A program made the position numbers and the translations under genes. 21,791 nucleotides of DNA from JADGGV01 sp035715725. GTDB taxonomy: Bacteria > Gemmatimonadota > Gemmatimonadetes > Longimicrobiales > RSA9. Of the stretch, positions 15,534 through 21,791 are shown in pieces (within the stretch, counting starts at the first letter, position 1; each line of letters opens with the position of its first letter). Where the stretch lies: contig DASTKT010000204.1 in NCBI GenBank assembly GCA_035715725.1, positions 1-21,791 on the forward strand, given 5' to 3'. The notes under the pieces are model-generated. The model was not told where the DNA came from. It worked only from the letters and a program-made list of their open reading frames with translations, and did not search any database.

Positions 15534-17758
15534 CCGTCCGACTCCGCCTCCCGGCTGCGCGCGCGGGCCTCGGTCATCAGGTCCGACTGGAAGCTCCGCT
15601 CCTCCCGGCCATCGGGCCGGCGCAGCACGTAGCGGCCGCCGGCGCCGAGGTCCCACGCGAGGCGGTTGTCGCTGAGCGCCAGCAGCAGGATCCCGAGCAG
15701 CCGCGCCTTCAGCTCGGGTGCGTGGACCGGCACCATCGCCTCCACCCGCTCCTCGAGGTTGCGCCGCCGCCAATCGGCGCTGCCGATGAAGAGCCGCGGG
15801 TCGCCCGCGTTGTGGAAGTAGAAGATCCGATCGTGCTCGAGGAAGCGGCCCAGGATGCTCGTGACGCGGATGTTCTCGCTCGCGCCGGGCACGCCCGGGC
15901 GCAGCCGGCTGTGTCCGCGCACGATCAGGTCCACGCGCACGCCCGCCCGCGATGCCTCGTACAGCTTCCGGATCATGGCGACGTCGTCGATCGCGTTCAT
16001 CTTCAGGATGATGCGCCCATCGCCACCGGCGCGGTGATGCTCGATTTCCTGGTCGATGAGGCGCATGAACGCCGCGCGCATGTCCCGCGGCGCCACGACG
16101 AGCTCCGCGTAGTGCTGCTCGGGGGCGTAGCCGGTGAGGAAATGGAAGAGGTTGACGACATCCCGGCCGATGGCCGGGTCCGCGGTCAGCAGGCCGATGT
16201 CCGTGTACAGCCTCGCCGTCTGCACGTGATAGTTGCCGGTCCCGACGTGGCAGTAGGTCCGGATCCCGCCCGCCTCCTCCCGCACCACGAGCACCACCTT
16301 GGCGTGCGTCTTCAGGCCGACGAGGCCGTAGGTCACGTGCACCCCCGCGCGCTCGAGCGCCTGCGCCCAGCCGATGTTCTTCTCCTCGTCGAAGCGGGCC
16401 GTCACCTCCACCATCACGGCGACCTGCTTTCCGGACTCCGCCGCGCGGATCAGCGCCCGGACCACGGGCGAGTCCTCCGACGTGCGGTAGAGCGTCTGCT
16501 TGATCGCCAGCACCCGCGGGTCGATCGCGGCCGCCTCGATGAAGTGCTGCACGGTGCTGGTGAACGACTCGTAGGGGTGGTGGACGAGCAGGTCGCCGCC
16601 GCGGATCACGTCGAAGATCCCCGACGGCTCCTCGGGCCGCACGCCCTCGAGCACGCGCGGCGGCGTGACGGGCTCCCAGACGGCGAAGCGCAGGCTCAGG
16701 ACATCCAGCTCCGCGAGGCCGAAGAGGCCCGTCAGGTCGAGGAGTCCCTGGCTCTCGTAGAGGTCGGCCGGGTCCAGCTCCAGCTCGTCGCGCAGCAGCT
16801 CGCGCACGTGCTCCGGCATCGACGGCTCGACCTCGAGCTGCACCACCGGCGCGAAGCGCCGCGCGCGCAGCTCCTCGGAGATCGTCTGGATCACGTCCTC
16901 GATCTCCTCGTCGTCCCGCTCGAGGTCCACGCTCCGCGTGACCCGGAACTGGTGCGCGCTCACGAGCCGCATCCCGGGGAAGAGGTCGCCCACGTGCCGC
17001 AGCACCAGCTCCTCGATCGGCAGGACGCGCAGCGGGCCGCCGACCGGGATCCAGCGCTGACGGCCGGTCGGCACCTTCACCCGCGCGAAATGCTCCGTGT
17101 GCCGGACCGGGTGCTCGAGAAGCACCGCCAGCGACAGGCTCTGGCTCGAGATGAACGGGAACGGATGGCCCGGATCCACCGCCAGCGGCGTCAGGATCGG
17201 GTAGATGTTCGTGCGGAAGTACGCGTCCATCTCGTGCCGCTCGGCCTCGTCGAGCTGCGCGTACGACGTGATCACCACCCCGGCTTCGTGCTGCAGCCGG
17301 GGCCGAAGCTCCTCCTCCCACAGGTCCGTCATCACGCGCTGCATCGCCGCGACGGTCTCCCGGATCAGCGCGAGCTGCTCGGCCGGCGAGCGGCCGTCCG
17401 GTGACAGTACGCCGGCGTTCGCCCGCTGCTGCCGCTTCAGCGCGCCCACGCGCTTCGCGAAGAACTCGTCCAGGTTGCTCTCGGCGATGGCCAGAAAGCG
17501 AATCCGCTCCAGGAGCGGGACCGCCTCGTCCAGGGCGAGGTGGACGACTCTCCAGTTGAAGTCGAGCCAGCTCAGCTCCCGGTTCAGGTAGAGCGCGGGG
17601 TCCTCGGCCGCGGGCTCCGGCGCGGCCGCGGGTGCCCGGACCGGCCCCAGGGCCGGGAGCCCGCCGCGCCCGTTCCCCTCCGGGCGCGGGGTGGCGCGGG
17701 TCTCGCCCCGCTCTTTCTTGCCTGACGTGCGGGCCCCTTCGCGACGAGGTTTCGGCAC
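15521..17758 (-). CDS. ppk1: Polyphosphate kinase 1
   Basis: A 745-aa PPK1, which builds polyphosphate from ATP reversibly at the inner membrane. The N domain starts at YLNRELSWLDFNWRVV (57-72). Catalytic histidines are in KTHAK (H485, the phosphorylated one by homology to E. coli H435) and YCHVGTGNYH (H504, E. coli H454). Other core motifs are IKQTLYRTSEDSPVVRAL, EVTARFDEEKNIGWA, IILKMNAIDD and FIGSADWRRRNLEERVE. The usual cysteine-bearing VRGICCLRPG-like motif reads VRGHSRLRPG (613-622) here. Residues 1-55 are a Pro/Ala/Arg/Gly-rich extension of low complexity. GTG 17758 is my choice since no ATG is available nearby; its ribosome-binding site is weak. A far longer open frame upstream is antisense to the receptor gene and is rejected. 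Confidence 0.93.
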   Translation of the reverse strand: MPKPRREGARTSGKKERGETRATPRPEGNGRGGLPALGPVRAPAAAPEPAAEDPALYLNRELSWLDFNWRVVHLALDEAVPLLERIRFLAIAESNLDEFFAKRVGALKRQQRANAGVLSPDGRSPAEQLALIRETVAAMQRVMTDLWEEELRPRLQHEAGVVITSYAQLDEAERHEMDAYFRTNIYPILTPLAVDPGHPFPFISSQSLSLAVLLEHPVRHTEHFARVKVPTGRQRWIPVGGPLRVLPIEELVLRHVGDLFPGMRLVSAHQFRVTRSVDLERDDEEIEDVIQTISEELRARRFAPVVQLEVEPSMPEHVRELLRDELELDPADLYESQGLLDLTGLFGLAELDVLSLRFAVWEPVTPPRVLEGVRPEEPSGIFDVIRGGDLLVHHPYESFTSTVQHFIEAAAIDPRVLAIKQTLYRTSEDSPVVRALIRAAESGKQVAVMVEVTARFDEEKNIGWAQALERAGVHVTYGLVGLKTHAKVVLVVREEAGGIRTYCHVGTGNYHVQTARLYTDIGLLTADPAIGRDVVNLFHFLTGYAPEQHYAELVVAPRDMRAAFMRLIDQEIEHHRAGGDGRIILKMNAIDDVAMIRKLYEASRAGVRVDLIVRGHSRLRPGVPGASENIRVTSILGRFLEHDRIFYFHNAGDPRLFIGSADWRRRNLEERVEAMVPVHAPELKARLLGILLLALSDNRLAWDLGAGGRYVLRRPDGREERSFQSDLMTEARARSREAESDGAPA

Positions 17759-17889
17759 AGTGCGTCCGATGGTCGAGGTTCGACGGTCGAGCCGCTCGCG
17801 CCCCCGGGCCGGCAGCGGCTGCGGCGGTCCCCCTGCAGGTACATCGCCGCGGGCGGCGCCGGAAGGGCGTGGACCCCACGAATCGCAAG

Positions 17890-17907
17890 CTGTTACGGGC
17901 GCGTTAC
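17890..17907 (+). promoter_or_regulatory. Pho-box-like repeat 1 in the ppk1/receptor divergent region
   Basis: CTGTTAC-GGGC-GCGTTAC: two 7-mers with a 4-nt spacer (period 11), close to the CTGTCAT-N4-CTGTCAC form of enterobacterial Pho boxes. It lies 132 bp upstream of ppk1 and about 220 bp upstream of the receptor; the repeat points towards the receptor. Confidence 0.45.
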
Positions 17908-17964
17908 ATGCCGCCTCCGCCGGAGCCTCCGGGCTGGGCCCGGCCCGGGCCGGTGCCGCTCCCG

Positions 17965-17982
17965 GCGGCGGCGCGCCGCCGC
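17965..17982. repeat. 18-bp perfect palindrome
   Basis: GCGGCGGCGCGCCGCCGC, between the two Pho-like boxes in the 17759-18127 spacer. It has no loop, so it may be a dimer binding site or a cruciform rather than an RNA hairpin. The function is unknown. Confidence 0.45.
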
Positions 17983-18006
17983 GCTCCGCACGCTTCCGCA
18001 GCCGAA

Positions 18007-18024
18007 CCGTTACAGGTCGTTTAC
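18007..18024 (+). promoter_or_regulatory. Pho-box-like repeat 2 upstream of the receptor gene
   Basis: CCGTTAC-AGGT-CGTTTAC, again two 7-mers with a 4-nt spacer, both ending in TTAC. It lies about 100 bp upstream of the receptor start and points towards it. No strong -10 follows; GCATTGAT near 18037 is the best candidate. Confidence 0.45.
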
Positions 18025-18127
18025 GCGCCCGTTCCTGCATTGATGCTCGCGCGCGCCAGCTTGCGACTGCTTCCCGGGGACCACGACGGCTCCGGGCGGG
18101 CCAACGAACCGCAAGCGAGGATCGATC

Positions 18128-20905
18128 ATGTTCCCACGGCGCCGGATCTCGTGGTTGGCGGCGGTCGGGTTCTTCCTCCTGCTCCCGGCGTCCAGCGCGT
18201 CGGCGCAGGGCCCGCAGGCGCGAGGGAAGATCGTCGGACGGATCGTCGACGCCGAGACGGGCAAGCCGCTCCCCGGCGCGCAGGTGGCGGTGAAGGGCGC
18301 CGGGCTCGGCTCCCTGGCCGGCGTGGACGGCCGTTACGTGATCGCCGGTGTCCCGGTCGGAACGCACGACCTGACGATCACGCTGCTCGGCTACGGCGAG
18401 AAGACGATCACCGGCGTCGACGTCTCGGGCGCCGACGCACGGCTGGTCGACGCGACGCTGGTGCCCGAGGCCGTCGCGATCACCGCGATCACGGTCGACG
18501 CGAAGAAGGAGCAGGGCAGCGTCGCGCGGGCATTGGACGCGCAGCGCAACGCCACGGGCGTCATCAGCGCGATCACCTCGGAGCAGATCCAGAAGAGCCC
18601 GGACCGCGATGCCGCCCAGGCGGTGCAGCGCGTCAGCGGCGTGACGGTGCAGGATGGCCGCTACGTCTTCGTGCGCGGCCTCGGCGAGCGCTACACGACG
18701 ACGTCGCTGAACGGCGCGCGCGTGCCGAGCCCCGAGCCGGAGCGGAAGGTGGTGCCGCTCGACCTGTTCCCGGCCGGCCTGCTCCAGACGATCACGACCT
18801 CCAAGACGTTCACGCCGGACCTGAGCGCCGACTTCAGCGGCGCCCACGTCGACATCGAGACGCGCGAGTTCCCGAGCCGCCGCGTGCTGACGCTGCAGGC
18901 CTCGGGCGGCTTCAACGGCGCGGCCACGGGGCGCACGGTGCTCGCCGCGCCGATGAGCGGCGCCGAGTTCTTCGGCATGGCCGGCGCCGGGCGCGGCATC
19001 CCGACGGACGTGAAGGACCCGGCGGCGCTCGAGCGGCCGCTCACGCAGGCGCAGACGGCGCAGATCATCCGCTCGTTCCGCAACGTCTGGTCGCCGGGGC
19101 GGCAGGACGGCGCGCCGAACTCCTCCTTCGGCTTCTCGCTCGGCGGGCAGGACCCGGTCTTCGGGCGCTCGGTCGGCTACCTGGTCTCGGGGACGTACTC
19201 GCTGACGCAGGAGGCGCGCTCGGGCGAGGTGCGCTCGCTCGCGGTGCCGGACGGGACCGGCGGCACGCGGCCGTTCAACGAGTTCACCGGGAGCACGGGG
19301 CGGCGCAGCGTGCTCTGGGGGGGGCTGCTGAACCTGAGCGCGAGCGTGAGCGAGCGCGTCCGCCTGACGCTGAACAACATGCTCGACCGCACGGCCGACA
19401 ACGAGGCCCACCAGGACTACGGCATCCTCGACTTCTTCGGCTCGCCGGTGCAGCGGACCACGCTCGATTTCGTGGAGCGCACCGTCTACTCGAGCCAGCT
19501 CCGCGGGCAGGCCATGCTTGGCGAGCGCCATTTCCTCGACGCCAGCCTCACGCGCTCCGGCGTCAGCCGCGACGAGCCGGACCGCTCCGACTTCGCCTAC
19601 ATCCGGGAGATCGGGCTGACCGGCGACACGCTCCCGCTGACCTGGCTCGCCAACGACGACGACGCCGCCAAGCGCTCCTTCTCCACGCTCGACGAGGGCT
19701 CCTGGAACGGCGCGTTGAACTATCGCTGGCAGCTCGGCGCCGTCGCCTCGCCGGTGGAGCTCAAGACCGGCGTCGCCTACCGCGCCACGCACCGGGATGC
19801 CGACACCCGCAGCTACGCCATCGTGGCGCAGGGGCTCACGCCGCAGGAGCGCATGGCCGCGCCCGAGGCGCTCTTCGACGGCCGCTACTTCGACGGCTCC
19901 GCGCAGTTCTCGGTGCACCCGGTCACCGCCGGCGGCGCCTACACCGCCGACGAGAAGATCGCGGCCGGCTTCGCCATGGTGGACTACCCGCTGACGCCGC
20001 GCGTGCACGTCGTGGCCGGCGCCCGCGTCGAGAACTGGAAGCTCGATCTCACGAGCGCGCCGATCCTGCGCGACCCGGGCGTGGTCGGCCGCGACAACAC
20101 GGACGTGCTCCCGTCGCTCTCGCTCAACGTGAAGCTGACCGAGGAGCAGAACCTCCGCCTCTCGGCGACGCAGACCGTCTCGCGCCCCGAGTACCGCGAG
20201 CTCTCGCCGATCACGTTCCGCGACGTCATCGGCGAGCGCAGCATGATCGGCAACCCGGCGCTGCGGCGCGGGCTGGTCCGCAACCTCGATGCGCGCTGGG
20301 AGCTGTACCCGAGCCGCGGCGAGGTCCTGAGCGTGGCGCTGTTCGCGAAGCAGTTCGTCGACCCGATCGAGCGCGTCGAGATCGCCACGTCCGGCGCGTC
20401 GAACGAGAGCTTCGTGAACGCCGACGGCGCGCACAACTACGGCGTCGAGCTGGAGGCGCGGAAGAGCCTCGGCTTCCTCGGCGCCTCGCTCGACCCGCTC
20501 CTGCTGTTCGCGAACGCCACGCTGATGAAGAGCCGGATCACTCCCGGCAACGACTCGATCTCCGCGCTGACGAACGCCAGCCGCCCGATGGTCGGCCAGG
20601 CGCCCTACGTCGTCAACGCCGGCGCGACGTACGCCACGGAGAACGGCCTCAGCGCGACGCTGCTCTACAACGTCGTCGGCAGGCGCATCACGTCCGCCGG
20701 CACGAGCCCGCTCCCCGACACCTACGAGATGCCGCGCAACGTGCTGGACGCCACGCTCCAGCTCCCGCTCGGCGGCACGCTCACGGCCAAGCTCTCGGGG
20801 AAGAACCTCCTCGACTCGCCCTACCGCCAGGTCCAGGGCGACGTGGCCCGCCTCCGTTACCGCGCCGGCCGCGTCGTTACGCTCGGCTTCAACTGGCAGC
20901 CGTAG
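18128..20905 (+). CDS. TonB-dependent receptor with carboxypeptidase-regulatory-like domain
   Basis: A 925-aa outer-membrane receptor. A signal peptide spans residues 1-26 (RRRISWLAAVGFFLLLP, cleavage near ASA|Q). A carboxypeptidase-regulatory-like domain follows at about 33-115 (GRIVDAETGKPLPGAQV, GVDGRYVIAGVPVGTHDL). The plug at about 135-245 includes SPDRDAAQAVQRVSGVTV, FVRGLGERYTTTSLNG and LSADFSGAHVDIETREF, a subfamily distinct from the receptor at 45-2972. The barrel extends to the end (LGFNWQP). ATG 18128 has GAGG 7 nt upstream. It is divergent from ppk1 with two Pho-box-like repeats between them and is followed after 126 bp by a lipoprotein gene. A phosphorus-related ligand is suggested only by this context. 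Confidence 0.9.
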   Translation: MFPRRRISWLAAVGFFLLLPASSASAQGPQARGKIVGRIVDAETGKPLPGAQVAVKGAGLGSLAGVDGRYVIAGVPVGTHDLTITLLGYGEKTITGVDVSGADARLVDATLVPEAVAITAITVDAKKEQGSVARALDAQRNATGVISAITSEQIQKSPDRDAAQAVQRVSGVTVQDGRYVFVRGLGERYTTTSLNGARVPSPEPERKVVPLDLFPAGLLQTITTSKTFTPDLSADFSGAHVDIETREFPSRRVLTLQASGGFNGAATGRTVLAAPMSGAEFFGMAGAGRGIPTDVKDPAALERPLTQAQTAQIIRSFRNVWSPGRQDGAPNSSFGFSLGGQDPVFGRSVGYLVSGTYSLTQEARSGEVRSLAVPDGTGGTRPFNEFTGSTGRRSVLWGGLLNLSASVSERVRLTLNNMLDRTADNEAHQDYGILDFFGSPVQRTTLDFVERTVYSSQLRGQAMLGERHFLDASLTRSGVSRDEPDRSDFAYIREIGLTGDTLPLTWLANDDDAAKRSFSTLDEGSWNGALNYRWQLGAVASPVELKTGVAYRATHRDADTRSYAIVAQGLTPQERMAAPEALFDGRYFDGSAQFSVHPVTAGGAYTADEKIAAGFAMVDYPLTPRVHVVAGARVENWKLDLTSAPILRDPGVVGRDNTDVLPSLSLNVKLTEEQNLRLSATQTVSRPEYRELSPITFRDVIGERSMIGNPALRRGLVRNLDARWELYPSRGEVLSVALFAKQFVDPIERVEIATSGASNESFVNADGAHNYGVELEARKSLGFLGASLDPLLLFANATLMKSRITPGNDSISALTNASRPMVGQAPYVVNAGATYATENGLSATLLYNVVGRRITSAGTSPLPDTYEMPRNVLDATLQLPLGGTLTAKLSGKNLLDSPYRQVQGDVARLRYRAGRVVTLGFNWQP

Positions 20906-20919
20906 CCGCCGCCACCCGC

Positions 20920-20961
20920 CGGCGCACGGGGTCGCAGAACTTTTACATACCCCGTGCGCCG
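20920..20961 (+). terminator. Hairpin between receptor and lipoprotein genes
   Basis: A perfect 12-bp inverted repeat (CGGCGCACGGGG and complement, arms 20920-20931 and 20950-20961) with an 18-nt AT-richer loop containing CTTTTAC. It lies 14 bp after the receptor stop. It lacks a trailing U-run, so it may be a partial terminator or an RNA-processing/stability element setting the ratio of the two products. Confidence 0.5.
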
Positions 20962-21031
20962 CGGTGACGCGGCAGACCGAAGTTCCCGCCGCGGGTCGAT
21001 GACAGACACTCACTCTGGGGAGGGAACTTCC

Positions 21032-21791
21032 ATGCGGAGCAGAGCTCGGGCGCTCCAGGTCGCCGCCGCGCTGGCGCTGGCCGCCGCGGCGTTCGGTTGC
21101 AGCGGTGACGACACGACGGAGCCGACGCAGCAGCCGCCCGGCGCGGTAACGGGCGTAACGACCACGGTGAACTCGCCCACCAGCATCACCGTGACCTGGG
21201 CGGCCGTTACGGGGGCGACGAGCTACGTCGTGCAGCGCGCCGAGGGCGCGAGCGGCACGTTCGCCGACGTCGCCACGCCGACCGGCACCAGCTTCGCCGA
21301 TACCGGCCTGAAGGGGGGCACCACCTACCGTTACAAGGTCGCCGCCGCGAACGCCGCCGGCACCGGCTCCTTCAGCACCGAGGCCGCCGGCACGACCATG
21401 ACCGCCGGCCCGAAGGTCGCCACGGTCACCGGCAACATCACGTCCAGCCGCACGTTCTCCTCGGATACGCTCTACGTGCTCAGGGGCTTCGTGAAGGTCA
21501 CGAACGGCGCGACGCTCACGATCCAGCCGGGCACGAAGATCGTCGGCGACACGACCGCCGCCGGCAGCTCGCTCTGGATCACGCGCGGCGCGAAGATCAA
21601 CGCCGTCGGCACGGCGCAGAGCCCGATCGTCTTCACCTCCCAGCGCGCCCCCGGCAACCGCGCCCCCGGGGACTGGGGCGGCCTCGTCATCGTCGGCAAC
21701 GCGCTCGACAACCGCTGCGTCACCGGCGGCGTCTGCACGCTCTTCACCGAGGGGCCGCAGGGCACCGGCCAGGACGTCGGCGAGAACTACG
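21032..21791 (+). CDS. Fibronectin type III domain lipoprotein (partial, runs off the window)
   Basis: An open frame of 253 codons with no stop before the window end. Residues 1-23 are a lipoprotein signal (MRSRARALQVAAALALAAAA then lipobox AFGC, Cys23; next residue Ser, so outer-membrane retention is plausible). A low-complexity linker DDTTEPTQQPPG leads to a fibronectin-III domain at about 37-126 (SITVTWAAVTGATSYVVQR, GTTYRYKVAAANAAGTGS). Then come repeats with a beta-helix feel (FVKVTNGATLTIQPGTKIVGD, SSLWITRGAKINAVGTAQSPIVFTSQ, DWGGLVIVGNA). ATG 21032 has GGGGAGGG with GGAGG 8 nt upstream. It probably acts at the cell surface with the receptor upstream; its precise role is unknown. Confidence 0.85.
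   Translation, partial: MRSRARALQVAAALALAAAAFGCSGDDTTEPTQQPPGAVTGVTTTVNSPTSITVTWAAVTGATSYVVQRAEGASGTFADVATPTGTSFADTGLKGGTTYRYKVAAANAAGTGSFSTEAAGTTMTAGPKVATVTGNITSSRTFSSDTLYVLRGFVKVTNGATLTIQPGTKIVGDTTAAGSSLWITRGAKINAVGTAQSPIVFTSQRAPGNRAPGDWGGLVIVGNALDNRCVTGGVCTLFTEGPQGTGQDVGENY

Noticed and set aside
17632..20967. 1111-aa plus-strand frame overlapping the second receptor
   Set aside because: Arg/Ala-rich shadow in another frame; the receptor frame carries all recognisable motifs.
17759..21013. N-terminal extension of the ppk1 frame to 1830 aa
   Set aside because: The extra part is antisense to the second receptor, low complexity, and PPK1 homology begins only near residue 57 of the chosen start.
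21472..21765. 97-aa minus-strand frame at the window end
   Set aside because: Antisense to the fibronectin-III lipoprotein, which has a lipobox, ribosome-binding site and clear domain.

Overview
The window is very GC-rich bacterial DNA, with almost every third codon position G or C. It carries two large TonB-dependent receptors with an N-terminal carboxypeptidase-regulatory-like domain, a lipoprotein, and polyphosphate enzymes, so the host has an outer membrane. The overall look (high GC, Oar-like receptors, DUF885 peptidase, polyphosphate genes) fits Gemmatimonadota or a similar lineage. That is inference from gene content; no rRNA or tRNA gene was seen to settle it.

Layout. 1-4171: a LacI-type regulator and a TonB-dependent receptor, both on the minus strand, with two LacI-type operators flanking a putative promoter upstream of the regulator. 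4172-6927: a repeat-rich stretch. Four arrays (A-D) of short GC-rich hairpins are joined by a conserved 10-nt core, CCGCAAGAGG, in alternating orientation around a four-helix-bundle protein gene and an M20 metallopeptidase gene. 6928-10320: a plus-strand three-gene operon (LeuA/homocitrate-synthase-like enzyme, EVE-domain protein, DUF885 peptidase). 10451-13074: a small membrane protein, a GT28-type lipid glycosyltransferase and a PAP2 phosphatase, suggesting membrane-lipid work. 13318-17758: a small acidic protein of unknown function, then exopolyphosphatase (ppx) and polyphosphate kinase (ppk1), which are convergent. 18128-end: a second TonB-dependent receptor and the start of a fibronectin-III lipoprotein that runs off the window.

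Two patterns tie regions together. First, the hairpin arrays reuse a small library of palindromic modules. Stem sequences differ while pairing is kept, and the arrays run right up to the start and stop codons of neighbouring genes. Second, 7-mer direct repeats with an 11-bp period, resembling Pho boxes, occur in the ppk1/receptor divergent region (two sites) and upstream of the small gene beside ppx (one triple site). This suggests phosphate control of a polyphosphate and outer-membrane uptake cluster. Both are read by eye and need genome-wide counting.
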